64,000 nucleotides of DNA from Candidatus Methylacidiphilales bacterium (lineage in GTDB: Bacteria; Verrucomicrobiota; Verrucomicrobiia; Methylacidiphilales; CAZTYG01): NCBI GenBank assembly GCA_033875315.1, contig JANRJG010000014.1, forward strand, positions 51,166 to 115,165, written 5' to 3'. Positions 1-8,831 of this stretch are shown piece by piece; positions within the stretch are counted from its first letter, which is position 1, and every line of letters starts with the position of its first letter. The translations under genes were made by a program, and so were the position numbers. Under the pieces are notes generated by a model that saw nothing but the letters and a program-made list of their open reading frames with translations, was not told the DNA's origin and ran no database searches.

Positions 1-173
1 TGTCGGATGCGAGTGCCTTAAATTACAGGTTCGAAGACCGGTTCTGTCAATATGATTAGAACTTATGTTTTGCTTGCCTGATCCATTACCGTCACACCAA
101 CAGTATAACCTATTTTTGCCGCGCCGCTTGGCAATGGGAGAAAAATTGGAAGAAACCTTTTGCCCAAGCTTGC

Positions 174-1211
174 TCAACGGGGCAGCAGGCCGGCCAGCTT
201 CTCCGCGGCCTGCCGGAAGGCCTTTGCCACCAACGACCCCTCCCCGGACAACACCACCGGACGACCGGTGTCGCCGCCCTTGCGGGTGTCGATATCGATG
301 GGGATTTCCCCCAACAGGGGCACCCCGAGTCGGGCCGCCTCGCGCTTGCCGCCTTCCTCACCGAAGAGGAAATACTTTTTCCCGTCACTGGGACAGGCAA
401 AGAAGCTCATGTTCTCCACCAGGCCGAGCACCTTGACGTTGACCTTCTCGAACATCTTCACCGCCTTGCGCGCATCGATGAGGGCCACTTCCTGCGGCGT
501 GGTCACAATGACCGCGCCGGCCAGGGCCACGGTTTGCACAATCGTCAATTGGATGTCCCCCGTGCCCGGAGGCAGGTCGAGCACCAGCACGTCCAGTTCC
601 CCCCAGTTCACTTGACGGAGGAATTGCTGGGTGTAGCGGGTCACCATCGGGCCGCGCAGGATCACCGGGGCCTCGTCCTCGATGAGGAAACTCATGCCCA
701 TCAACTTCAAACCGTATTGTTCGATCGGATTGATCCGCTCGTCCTCGGTCACGGTGGGACGTTCCGCGGTGCCGAACATCAGGCCCATGCTCGGCCCGTA
801 GAGGTCGCAGTCGAGGAGCCCGACTTTCAGCCCCCGCAATTGCAACGCCACAGCCAAGTTGGAGGCCACGGTGGACTTGCCCACGCCTCCTTTGCCACTG
901 GCCACGGCGATGATGTGCCGCACCCCCGGGATGCCCTGCTGGGTCCCTTCGGTCACGGCTTTCATCGGGCTGGTGACGCGGATGTCCACCTCCACGGCCC
1001 GGACGCCGGGCAGGTTGCCCAAGGACTCACGAATGGCGGCTTCCAACTGCCTGGGAACCTGGGCATCGGAGGTGGTGACTTCGAGGAGGACGCCCACCTT
1101 GCCGGCCTCGATGACCACGCCCTTGACCAAGCCGAAGGAAATGATGTCACGGCTGAAGCCGGGATACTTGACTTGGCCGAGTGCGCTGCGCACATCCTGT
1201 TCGGTGATCAT
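174..1211 (-). CDS. mrp: Mrp/ApbC/NBP35-family P-loop ATPase, iron-sulfur carrier type
   Basis: A 345-residue protein with the two-part Mrp layout: an N-terminal MIP18/DUF59 domain (about residues 1-85) and a ParA/MinD-like ATPase domain. The deviant Walker A SGKGGVGKST is near residue 105, and the DLPPGTGD motif near 210. The family binds and transfers Fe-S clusters in the cytoplasm as a dimer bridged by a C-terminal CxxC. Here that motif reads CPSD after ENMSFFA, so the second cysteine is absent; variants like this exist in the family and the protein may act differently. It is the last gene of a minus-strand group, 55 bp downstream of a cysteine-desulfurase homologue, which fits an Fe-S or sulfur role. 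Family assignment is secure; the substrate is inferred. Confidence 0.93.
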   Translation of the reverse strand: MITEQDVRSALGQVKYPGFSRDIISFGLVKGVVIEAGKVGVLLEVTTSDAQVPRQLEAAIRESLGNLPGVRAVEVDIRVTSPMKAVTEGTQQGIPGVRHIIAVASGKGGVGKSTVASNLAVALQLRGLKVGLLDCDLYGPSMGLMFGTAERPTVTEDERINPIEQYGLKLMGMSFLIEDEAPVILRGPMVTRYTQQFLRQVNWGELDVLVLDLPPGTGDIQLTIVQTVALAGAVIVTTPQEVALIDARKAVKMFEKVNVKVLGLVENMSFFACPSDGKKYFLFGEEGGKREAARLGVPLLGEIPIDIDTRKGGDTGRPVVLSGEGSLVAKAFRQAAEKLAGLLPR

Positions 1212-1266
1212 GGGCTAATCAAAGTGCGGTCGGATCGCCGAAACGCAAGTCTGTTCCATCTCCGTT

Positions 1267-2406
1267 TCAACCCATGCCGCGGATCTTTTCCACCGCTCCG
1301 GCCATGATTGCCGAAGCCCGCTCGATATCGTCGAGCGTCTGGCCCGGGCCGGGTGCCATGAGGATGGCGGACCGGATGCGCCCTTTGTCCAAACCCATCA
1401 CCCGCAAGACCCGTGAGTACTTTTCCCCGGGTCCCAGGCAACCGGAGGCCGCCGTCACCAGGACGCCGCGCAGATCAAGCAGCAACATCAGGGATTCGGC
1501 CTCTACTCCTTCGAAACTGACGCTGAGATGGCGCGGATCACGCCCGGGACCGGGAACCGGTCCGTTGATGCGCGCGTCCGGCACCTGCGACCGCAACGAT
1601 TCCCAAAGTGCATCCCGGAGCAGGCCCACCTCCGCGGTCCGGGCGGGTAAATTGACGCCAGCCCAATGACAGGCCACACCCGCCCCGGTGATCCCGGCGA
1701 CATTTTCCGTGCCCCCGCGCCGTCCATCCTCCTGCCTGCCACCGTGGAGCAAAGGCCCGAGGACCTGTCCGGTGCGCTGGTAGAGAATCCCCACGCCTTT
1801 CGGTCCATGGAAGCGGTGCGGCGAGAGACTGAGGAAATCCACCGGCAGAACCGAAACATCCAAGTCGATCCAGCCGCCCGCCGTGGTGGCATCAGCGAAG
1901 AAAGGCACCCCCGCTTCACGCGCCACCGCCCCGATGGCGGAAAGATCCTGGATGGCCCCGCTGTCGTGGTTGGAAACATGGGTGGCGAGCAGGAAGGTTT
2001 CCGGCCGCAGCGCCGCGCGGAAAGCGGCGGGATCGGCCTTTCCCTCACCATCCACAGGAACCCATGTGACCGAAAATCCACTCCGCTCCAGGAAAAGGGC
2101 GGTGTCGTGCAGGGCGGGATGTTCGGCCTCGGTGAGGATGAGGTGGCCGGATGGCTTTTTGCCAGCCAGACCCTTCAGCACCCAGTTGGCGCATTCCGTG
2201 CCGCTGGAGGTGAAGGTGATCTCGTCCGGCCGGGCCCGGAGCAACACCGCGGCTTCCCCGCGTGCGGCACGGAGGGCTTCCGCCGCCGCCAGCCCCATCC
2301 GGTGCAGGTGGGTGGGATTGCCGAATTGCCCGCCCAGAAAGGGCTCCATCGCCGCCCGTGCTTCCGGCAGGAGGGGAGTGGCGGCCAGATGGTCGAGATA
2401 GATCAA
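1267..2406 (-). CDS. Cysteine desulfurase (NifS/IscS-like) homologue lacking the PLP lysine
   Basis: A class V aminotransferase-fold protein of 379 residues, normal NifS/IscS length. Family landmarks are visible: YLDHLAATP at the N-terminus, TSSGTEC, the EHPAL histidine, FFADATTAGG and RRGGTENVAG. The segment that normally reads S-x-H-K-(F/Y)-x-GPKG here reads SPHRFHGPKG, so the Schiff-base lysine is arginine (R198, codon CGC at 1813-1815 on the complement). The active-site cysteine is retained (C323, in ASGCLGPG), but the usual SIRFSLGRFTT region is degenerate (SAILMAPGPGQT). Ordinary PLP-dependent desulfuration looks impossible, so it may bind sulfur or partners instead. It sits between lysC and mrp on the same strand. 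Confidence 0.85.
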   Translation of the reverse strand: MIYLDHLAATPLLPEARAAMEPFLGGQFGNPTHLHRMGLAAAEALRAARGEAAVLLRARPDEITFTSSGTECANWVLKGLAGKKPSGHLILTEAEHPALHDTALFLERSGFSVTWVPVDGEGKADPAAFRAALRPETFLLATHVSNHDSGAIQDLSAIGAVAREAGVPFFADATTAGGWIDLDVSVLPVDFLSLSPHRFHGPKGVGILYQRTGQVLGPLLHGGRQEDGRRGGTENVAGITGAGVACHWAGVNLPARTAEVGLLRDALWESLRSQVPDARINGPVPGPGRDPRHLSVSFEGVEAESLMLLLDLRGVLVTAASGCLGPGEKYSRVLRVMGLDKGRIRSAILMAPGPGQTLDDIERASAIMAGAVEKIRGMG

Positions 2407-2450
2407 ATCAAACCCCCTGAATAACCAGACTGAGGAGCATGCTCGCCGCT

Positions 2451-2469
2451 TGACCGACCCAATCGGTCA
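2451..2469 (-). terminator. Short hairpin between lysC and the desulfurase homologue
   Basis: A perfect 7-bp inverted repeat (TGACCGA/TCGGTCA, 5-nt loop) lies in the 107-bp gap downstream of the aspartate kinase stop. No U-tract follows on the minus strand, so it may be an attenuator, a processing site or incidental. Confidence 0.3.
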
Positions 2470-2513
2470 GAGGCCATGCCCCCGGTGACAAATTCCAAGA
2501 ATCGAGGCCGGTG

Positions 2514-3752
2514 TCATCCGGTGCGGTGGAGGCCGAATTTTGCGTGGGCGGCTTTCGCGGCATCGTTGGCCCGGGCCTCATCGACCACCACGGAGATCTT
2601 GATCTCACTGGTGGAAATCATCTGGATGTTGATTCCCGCTTCGGCCAGCGCGCTGAAAAGATTGGCCGCCACACCGCTGTAGCTGCGCATCCCGATGCCC
2701 ACCACCGAAACTTTGGCGATGCCCTCCTGGATCTGCACTTCGCCGGCCAGGGATTCCTTCTTGAAAGTGTCGATGATCGGGCGGATGCGGCGCACATCGT
2801 CCTTGGGCAGGGTGAAGGTGAGGTCGGTCTGGCCTTTGCCGCCCCCGGCTTCGGTGCTGGAAACGTTCTGTACGATCATGTCGATGTTGGCCCCGCTTTC
2901 GGCGATGGCGTTGAAAAGGCGGGCGGCCACGCCGGGCTGGTCCGGCAGGGCGGCCACGGTGACCTTGGCCTGGTTTTTTTCGACACTGACTCCGCGGACG
3001 ACGACATGTTCCATATCTGGCTGCTCCTGTGTGACGAGGGTTCCCGGCTCATCATTGAAGCTGGAACGTACCTCGAAAACGACTCCGAACTTGCTGGCAA
3101 ATTCAACCGAGCGCGACTGCATGACCTTCGATCCCGAACTGGCCATCTCGAGCATCTCGTCGTAGGAAATGACCTCGATCTTGCGCGCGTCGGGCACGAC
3201 GCGGGGGTCGGCGCTGTAAACACCGTCCACGTCGGTGAATATCTGGCAGAGGTCGGCCTTGATGGCGGCGGCCATGGCGATGGCGGTGAGATCGGAGCCG
3301 CCGCGGCCGAGGGTGGTGATATGCCCCTCGTGGGTCTGGCCCTGGAAACCGGCAATGATGACCACGCTGCCTTCTTGAAGGTGTTTGCGCACGGCGGCGG
3401 GGGTGATGTTGGAAATTTTTGCCCGGGTGTGCTTGCCGTCGGTCACGATCCCGGCCTGGGCCCCGGTGAGGGAAACAGCGGGAACGCCGATGGCATGCAA
3501 GGCCATTGCGGTCAGGGCAATGGTGGTCTGTTCCCCGGTGGCCAGCAGCATGTCCATCTCGCGGTCGCTGGGCTCGGGGGTGACCTCGCGGGCGAGCTTG
3601 ATCAGGGAATCGGTCACCCCGGACATGGCTGAAACCACGACCACAACTTGGTGGCCCGCTTGGTGGTCACGGGCGACGCGGCGCGCGACATTGCGGATGC
3701 GTTCGGGGTTGCCGACCGAGGTGCCGCCGTATTTCTGGACAATGGTGGCCAT
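2514..3752 (-). CDS. lysC: Aspartate kinase
   Basis: Phosphorylates aspartate at the entry of the lysine, threonine, methionine and diaminopimelate pathways (cytoplasm). The start is placed at the ATG giving MATIVQKYGGTSVG, the conserved KYGGTSV kinase N-terminus; an upstream in-frame start at 3785 would add 11 non-conserved residues. Kinase landmarks follow: VVVVSAMSGVTDSL, LLATGEQ, GRGGSDLTA and DVDGVYSADPR. The last 150 residues carry two ACT domains (VAALPDQPGVAARLF and VSVVGIGMRSYSGVAA), typical of feedback-regulated single-polypeptide kinases. About 412 residues, normal length. No leader or riboswitch was recognised in the 62 bp upstream, shared with the divergent larE. Confidence 0.96.
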   Translation of the reverse strand: MATIVQKYGGTSVGNPERIRNVARRVARDHQAGHQVVVVVSAMSGVTDSLIKLAREVTPEPSDREMDMLLATGEQTTIALTAMALHAIGVPAVSLTGAQAGIVTDGKHTRAKISNITPAAVRKHLQEGSVVIIAGFQGQTHEGHITTLGRGGSDLTAIAMAAAIKADLCQIFTDVDGVYSADPRVVPDARKIEVISYDEMLEMASSGSKVMQSRSVEFASKFGVVFEVRSSFNDEPGTLVTQEQPDMEHVVVRGVSVEKNQAKVTVAALPDQPGVAARLFNAIAESGANIDMIVQNVSSTEAGGGKGQTDLTFTLPKDDVRRIRPIIDTFKKESLAGEVQIQEGIAKVSVVGIGMRSYSGVAANLFSALAEAGINIQMISTSEIKISVVVDEARANDAAKAAHAKFGLHRTG

Positions 3753-3814
3753 GAATTTCAGGACAAAGAGGCGTAAAAGTATCAAATTCCCGTAAATCTG
3801 CTATAAGAATTGTT

Positions 3815-4612
3815 GTGGAAGCAACCGCAGCCAAAGTGGAAGAATTGGACCGCATCCTGCGCCTGCACGCCCCCCTGCTGGTGGCCTACTCCGGCGGCGT
3901 GGACAGTGCCTTCCTGCTCTGGCGCGCGGTCCACGTTTTGGGAACTTCAGTCAGCGGGGCACTGGCCGATTCTCCAAGTCTCAAGCGCAGCGAGTTGGAA
4001 GAAGCCACCACCTTTGCTCGGGAACATGGCCTTCCCGTGCGCGTGGTGCGGACGACCGAAGTCGAAGACCCACGCTATCAAGCCAACCCGCTCAACCGGT
4101 GTTATTTTTGCAAACACGAGCTCTTCGGCCAGCTGCACGAACTGGCGCAAAAGGAAGGGTTCCGGGCCGTGGCTTATGGAGAAAATGCGGACGACGCAGG
4201 TGAATTCCGCCCGGGCCAGGAAGCCGCACGGGAATTCGCCGTGCTCGCGCCTCTGCGGGACGCCGGATTGACCAAGGCCGAAATCCGGACCCTGGCCCGG
4301 GAGGCCGGGCTGGGGGTTGCCGACAAGCCGGCCCAACCCTGCCTGGCCTCGCGCATCCCCACCGGACTGGAGGTCACGCCGGAAAAATTGCGCCGGGTCG
4401 AAGCGGCCGAGTCCCTGGTATCACGGGCAGGCTTCCGCATCGTGCGCGTCCGTCATCTGGACCGCAGCGCCCTGGTCCAAGTTTCCCCCCTTGAAACCCC
4501 CCGCCTGCTGGAACCGGCCTTGTCGAGTGAACTACGAAGATCGCTGCTGGAACTGGGCTTTGACGATGTGGCATTCGACCCCACGGGTTATCAGGGCGCT
4601 TCGCTGAGATAA
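3815..4612 (+). CDS. larE: LarE-type ATP-dependent sacrificial sulfur transferase
   Basis: A PP-loop ATPase of 265 residues starting at GTG. The PP-loop SGGVDS is at residues 26-31, CYFCKH (C96, C99) follows, and PAQPCLASR places a cysteine at residue 176, equivalent to the sulfur-donating cysteine of Lactiplantibacillus LarE. LarE adenylates the carboxylates of pyridinium-3,5-biscarboxylate mononucleotide and donates its own cysteine sulfur, on the way to the nickel-pincer cofactor. No larB, larC or lactate racemase gene is in the window, so the gene is isolated here and its in vivo product is uncertain. It is divergent from lysC. Confidence 0.85.
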   Translation: MEATAAKVEELDRILRLHAPLLVAYSGGVDSAFLLWRAVHVLGTSVSGALADSPSLKRSELEEATTFAREHGLPVRVVRTTEVEDPRYQANPLNRCYFCKHELFGQLHELAQKEGFRAVAYGENADDAGEFRPGQEAAREFAVLAPLRDAGLTKAEIRTLAREAGLGVADKPAQPCLASRIPTGLEVTPEKLRRVEAAESLVSRAGFRIVRVRHLDRSALVQVSPLETPRLLEPALSSELRRSLLELGFDDVAFDPTGYQGASLR

Positions 4613-4661
4613 AAAATCCGGGGCAGGGCCAGCGGGATCAACCCGAGAACGCAGGAAGCGT

Positions 4662-5087
4662 TCAGGCAGGGATCTGGGGGGATTGGCCTTGGACCGAAGT
4701 CTGGCTCCAACGGAGGCGGTGTTCGTGGGTGCGGGCCATCCAGTCCAGATCTTCCAATCCGTGGAAGTAATCCAAGGCCTGCTCCAAGGTCGGAGGCTCT
4801 TCCCAAATGCGCGGATGGATGTGGTCCGTGGCGGCGGCGCAGGCCCAGATCAAACGGGTCGATTCCTCGACAATGGCGCACTTGCGGGTCAGGCGTTCCA
4901 AAAATTCCGGGCTCGAAGGGTTGGGCGGAGGCGAGCCGATGGCCCCGCTGGGCGCGTTGCCGTCGTTGGCAATCAAATCAACCAGGGAAAGCACCGCGTG
5001 GTAGGTCTCTTGCGTGGTCTGGCAGTGTTCGTGGGCCAGTGCGTAACGCTCGAACTCGGCCAAGTCGGGAATATCGGATAGTTTCAT
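4662..5087 (-). CDS. Hypothetical protein, 141 residues
   Basis: I do not recognise a family. The protein starts MKLSDIPDLAEFERYALAHEHC; the ATG at 5087 is preferred over an in-frame TTG three codons upstream. It looks soluble, with no signal peptide or membrane segment. It is acidic and Trp/His-containing in its C-terminal half (WEEPPTLEQALDYFHGLEDLDWMARTHEHR), with a Ser/Pro-rich linker (GSPPPNPSSP) in the middle. It is convergent with larE and divergent from the DNA glycosylase gene. A real coding region is supported by clean intergenic spacing, not by homology. Confidence 0.6.
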   Translation of the reverse strand: MKLSDIPDLAEFERYALAHEHCQTTQETYHAVLSLVDLIANDGNAPSGAIGSPPPNPSSPEFLERLTRKCAIVEESTRLIWACAAATDHIHPRIWEEPPTLEQALDYFHGLEDLDWMARTHEHRLRWSQTSVQGQSPQIPA

Positions 5088-5207
5088 CGCTGCCAATCTG
5101 CGTATTTGCCTGATTGCCTATCGCATCGCCTTACTTTTTCATTTTGGGGAGAATCTTCCGGAAGACAATGGCAAAAGTGGCATTATCTGGCAGGATGGCG
5201 TATTGCC

Positions 5208-6023
5208 ATGCCTGAATTGGCCGAAGTCCGCTATTACAGCCGCCAATGGAATCCCGGTCTTGGACAGGTGGTTTCAGGCATCCATCTGCACCCACGGGCA
5301 AGGATCTTCCGCCGCACCCAACCGCATCGTCTGTCGGGGTGGCTGACCGGACAAAAACTCACCGGGATTGAAACCCATGGCAAAATCATGCTGTTTCGTT
5401 TTGCCGGCCGGGCCTGGCTGACGGTTCATTTGGGCATGAGTGGATCGTTAAGTTCCAGACGTCCCGGCTCCGCCCAGGCGCCCCACGAACACCTGGTGCT
5501 CCACTTCGCGCAAACCGACCTGGTGCTGACCGATCCCCGGATGTTCGGAGAAGTGCAAGCCGGTGAAGGCTCGGAACCCGCCGCCTGGTCCGACCTGCCC
5601 CCACAACCAACCGACCGCCGGTTCACCACCGCCCGTGTCCGCGCCCTCCTGCAAAAGCACCCGCGCAGTCCGGTCAAGGCGGTTCTCCTCATGCAGGAGG
5701 CTTTTCCGGGCGTCGGCAATTGGATGGCCGACGAAATCCTCTGGCGTTCGGCCCTCCACCCCGCCCGACAGGCGGGCTCACTGACCGCCGACGAATCGAA
5801 AACCCTGCATCACGAAACCGTCAAGGTTTGCCGCGATGCCCTCCGCGTCATCGGTCGTTCTTGGGGAACTCCCCCGGACACTTGGCTGTTCAACCACCGG
5901 TGGAAAGAAGGCGGCCACTGCCCGCTCACCGGTGCGCCCCTGGCAAGGGCGACCATCGCCGGCCGCACCACTTGTTGGTCGCCCGCCCGTCAGCCAGCCG
6001 GACGAAGCGACCGGCGCACCTGA
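5208..6023 (+). CDS. Fpg/Nei-family DNA glycosylase with degenerate zinc finger
   Basis: Base-excision repair glycosylase/AP lyase of about 271 residues. The start is fixed by the N-terminal MPELAEV: after Met removal Pro2 is the catalytic amine and Glu3 the acid. THGKIMLF carries the conserved lysine (K59), LGMSGSL and DPRMFG contribute the Met and Arg/Phe that fill the void left by the flipped base, and PGVGNWMADEILW is the helix-two-turn-helix motif. The C-terminal finger normally has C-x2-C...C-x2-C. Here it reads HCPLTGAPLARATIAGRTT then CWSPARQ, so cysteines 2, 3 and 4 are T, S and R while the GRTT arginine is kept, as in zincless-finger Nei-like enzymes. Fpg versus Nei specificity cannot be fixed by eye. 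Confidence 0.9.
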   Translation: MPELAEVRYYSRQWNPGLGQVVSGIHLHPRARIFRRTQPHRLSGWLTGQKLTGIETHGKIMLFRFAGRAWLTVHLGMSGSLSSRRPGSAQAPHEHLVLHFAQTDLVLTDPRMFGEVQAGEGSEPAAWSDLPPQPTDRRFTTARVRALLQKHPRSPVKAVLLMQEAFPGVGNWMADEILWRSALHPARQAGSLTADESKTLHHETVKVCRDALRVIGRSWGTPPDTWLFNHRWKEGGHCPLTGAPLARATIAGRTTCWSPARQPAGRSDRRT

Positions 6024-6064
6024 CAAACCTTGCCCCGTCCGCGCAAAAAAGGGTAAACATCGTT

Positions 6065-8482
6065 GTGCGGCGTATCCTGTTTTTCATCCTTTGCCCGGCT
6101 GGCGCGCTCCTCGCCGCCGCACCCGAACCCGCCTACCGCATCGCCGCACCCGCTTCTTGGGTCGAGATCCACGAAGCCTCCGCCCCCGGACAGGCGCCCC
6201 TGGACCAGATCGTCGACGGGGTTCATCGCCTTTTGATTGAGCGGCAATGCGACCCGGCCACGGCGTCGGTTTACCGTCGTGAGGCCACCCAAATTGTTTC
6301 CGAGACAGGCATCCAGAACGGATCCGAAGTGCGGTTGACCTTTGATCCGGCGTTTGAACAAGTCACCCTCCACCACCTGAGGGTCATCCGTGCGGGGCGG
6401 ACGGATGACCGCACCGCGCGGGCGGAAATCCGTGTCCTGCAACGGGAGGAGGAAATGGATTACCACCTGCTGGACGGGCGTCTCATGCTTTCCGTCCACT
6501 TGGAGGACATCCGTGTCGGCGATGTGGTCGACTGGTCCTGGACCATAACCGGTGTTCACCCAACCATGAAAGGTCTTTTCTTCGACTCCTTTTTGGCCAC
6601 GGGTGATTACCCGGTGCAGGAGATGCGCCTAATGGTCCGGGTCCCCGCCAACCGCCCCATCCAATACCGCCTGCACAATGGCGCCCCGGAACCCACCATC
6701 GCCGCCGGCGGGCCGGGTGTGGTCTGGTCCTGGCACTGGACCGCCACCAAACCCTGGCACGATGAACCTTCGCAGCCGTCCTGGTCCGATGAAAAACCCT
6801 GGATCGACCTGGGCGAACACGCCCGATGGGCCGAAACCGCGGCCTGGGCCCTTCCGCTCTACCGCTCAGAAGCACCAACTTCCGGCGAGTGGCGCCAATT
6901 GGTCCAGGCCTGCCGGGCCGCAGGGAAGCCCGAACAGCAGGTCCTCTACGCGCTCCGTTTCGTCCAGGACGAGATCCGATATCTCGGCATCGAAATGGGG
7001 GCCGGTTCGCACCGGCCCAATCCCCCCTCCACCGTGCTGCAAAGACGCTTCGGTGACTGCAAGGACAAGAGCCTGCTTTTCATCACCCTCCTGCGCGAAC
7101 TCGGCCTCAAGGCCTGGCCCGCACTGGTCAACACCGAATCGCGCCACACCATCTCCGACTGGCTGCCCTCCCCCTACGATTTCGACCATGTCGTGGCCGC
7201 CCTGGAGTGGGAGGGAACATTGCTTTTCCTCGACCCCACCCGCACCCTCCAGCGCGGGCCGTTGTCGCAAATTTATGTTGAGGACTACGGCCGTGCCCTG
7301 TTGGTGCGGGAGGGGGAGTCCGACTTGGTGGACATGCACCCGACACCCGAATCCATGCCCCGGACCGAGGTCACCGAAAGCTACGACTGCCAAACTCCCG
7401 ATGGTCCCACCCTCTTTTCGGTGCGCACGGTGTACCGGGGAGCCGCCGCCGAGGAGGCACGAAATGACATGGCCTCCTCCGGCCGGGAGAAACTCCAACA
7501 GGACTACCTCGAATACTACGCCCACACCCACCGCTTCATCCGCATGGCCCAGTCCCTGTCCTGGAAGGACGACCCGGAAGCAAACACGGTGGAATGCTCG
7601 GAATCCTACCTGGTGGACGGACTGTGGCGGACCACCGAAAGCGGTTCGCGCGAGGCGGAGTTTTATCCGCAAATGATCCGTGATCTGGTGGAAAAACCAA
7701 GCCAGGCCGTCCGCCGGACGCCTTTCTCCATCGACCACCCGCGCGACCTGCGACTGCTCACCCGTGTGAACCTGTGGCAACCCTGGAATCTCCATGAGGA
7801 GACGGACCAAATGGATTCACCCGCATACCGGCTTGAACGAAAGACCTCGCTCGAAAACAACGGACGGACCGTCGTCTTTCTGGAGCATTTCCGGACCAAG
7901 AAGGACCACGTCCTGCCGGGAGAAGTGAAAGAACACTTCCGGGCCGTCGACCAAACCCTTGAAAGCATAGGGCACACACTCACATTTCATACTGGGAAAG
8001 ATTCCCCGGCCTGGCCTTCCTGGCGGGAATTGCAGTTGGTGCTGCTGGTTCTTTTTGCCGCGCTGGCCTCTGCCGGTTGGACCCGGGCCGCGTTGGCAAC
8101 CACGCCCCCGCCCCTCCCCGCAACCGCCGGGACCTCCCATGCCACTCCAATCACAATTCGGTGGCTCCACCGAATAATCCTGCTGGGCGGACTGGTCGCA
8201 TGTTTACGTCTGGTCATCCATCCGGCCTGGTCCGCGTCGGGGAGCACCATGGCCGTCCAGACGGATTTTGCCCTCAATCTCTGGCTGGCCGCCTCATCCG
8301 TTCCATTGCTGATTGCAGCACGGAGGACCACCCCGCAGCGGTTCGCCCTTGCCCTCCTTTGGACCCTGTTCACGTTGGCCGCAGTCACCGCTGTGTGGAT
8401 CATGAAACCGGAGGGCCACTTCTGGTGGTTGCTCCAGGCACTCCTGGTGCCAGCCACCGCACTGGGCTTTCGGATGCGTTGA
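6065..8482 (+). CDS. DUF3857/transglutaminase-like membrane protein
   Basis: An exported protein of about 805 residues. A GTG at 6065 gives a signal peptide (VRRILFFILCPAGALLAA); reading further upstream would run through the glycosylase gene in another frame. A DUF3857 beta-sandwich (about 30-270) is followed by a transglutaminase-like core with the Cys-His-Asp triad visible in RFGDCKDKS, DFDHVVA and FLDPT. After a further DUF2569/DUF3858-like stretch, four or five hydrophobic segments near the C-terminus (VLLVLFAALASAGW, IILLGGLVACLRLVI, LWLAASSVPLLI, LLWTLFTLAAVTAVWI, LLQALLVPATALGF) anchor it, presumably in the inner membrane with the enzyme domain outside the cytoplasm. The substrate is unknown; such proteins are linked to peptide or peptidoglycan handling only by analogy. 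Confidence 0.88.
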   Translation: MRRILFFILCPAGALLAAAPEPAYRIAAPASWVEIHEASAPGQAPLDQIVDGVHRLLIERQCDPATASVYRREATQIVSETGIQNGSEVRLTFDPAFEQVTLHHLRVIRAGRTDDRTARAEIRVLQREEEMDYHLLDGRLMLSVHLEDIRVGDVVDWSWTITGVHPTMKGLFFDSFLATGDYPVQEMRLMVRVPANRPIQYRLHNGAPEPTIAAGGPGVVWSWHWTATKPWHDEPSQPSWSDEKPWIDLGEHARWAETAAWALPLYRSEAPTSGEWRQLVQACRAAGKPEQQVLYALRFVQDEIRYLGIEMGAGSHRPNPPSTVLQRRFGDCKDKSLLFITLLRELGLKAWPALVNTESRHTISDWLPSPYDFDHVVAALEWEGTLLFLDPTRTLQRGPLSQIYVEDYGRALLVREGESDLVDMHPTPESMPRTEVTESYDCQTPDGPTLFSVRTVYRGAAAEEARNDMASSGREKLQQDYLEYYAHTHRFIRMAQSLSWKDDPEANTVECSESYLVDGLWRTTESGSREAEFYPQMIRDLVEKPSQAVRRTPFSIDHPRDLRLLTRVNLWQPWNLHEETDQMDSPAYRLERKTSLENNGRTVVFLEHFRTKKDHVLPGEVKEHFRAVDQTLESIGHTLTFHTGKDSPAWPSWRELQLVLLVLFAALASAGWTRAALATTPPPLPATAGTSHATPITIRWLHRIILLGGLVACLRLVIHPAWSASGSTMAVQTDFALNLWLAASSVPLLIAARRTTPQRFALALLWTLFTLAAVTAVWIMKPEGHFWWLLQALLVPATALGFRMR

Positions 8483-8497
8483 CCCCGCGGGCAGGTT

Positions 8498-8734
8498 TTA
8501 CTTGGCCGCGGGAACAAAATGCCGCAGGTAGCACTGCGAGACACAAAAATGCCGGCCTTTGCCGATGGAGAAACGGTGGGGGCAAGTGTAACGGTCGCCC
8601 AGATCGATGATGGGTGCCACCAGTTCCATATGCGGGAACCAGCGTCGCCGGCGATGGAATTCGGAACGCAATTCGTTCAATTCGCCAGCTTTCATCACCG
8701 CACCCACCAAACAATGAAACCGCCCGTTTTTCAT
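8498..8734 (-). CDS. Small His/Cys-rich hypothetical protein
   Basis: A 78-residue basic protein, convergent with the DUF3857 gene (16 bp apart). The C-terminal half holds the striking segment GDRYTCPHRFSIGKG then RHFCVSQCYLRHF, with three Cys and three His that could form a metal site. Start is uncertain: the ATG at 8734 or the internal ATG at 8695 (MKAGELNEL), which has a GGTGGG-like ribosome site upstream. An AT-rich promoter-like stretch (8745-8830) lies upstream. Function unknown; it may be a small zinc-ribbon-like protein. Confidence 0.5.
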   Translation of the reverse strand: MKNGRFHCLVGAVMKAGELNELRSEFHRRRRWFPHMELVAPIIDLGDRYTCPHRFSIGKGRHFCVSQCYLRHFVPAAK

Positions 8735-8831
8735 GCGTGGCCATGCTGGCTCGGTTTAACTTTAAAGTAAACAAACTAATGCAAGCAGGTTTATCGTATT
8801 AGATTGTATTTGCATAGCAGATTGAAAATGA

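Noticed and set aside
5720..6064. Upstream extension of the DUF3857 protein frame
   Set aside because: It overlaps the glycosylase gene in a different frame; the signal peptide begins at the GTG at 6065.
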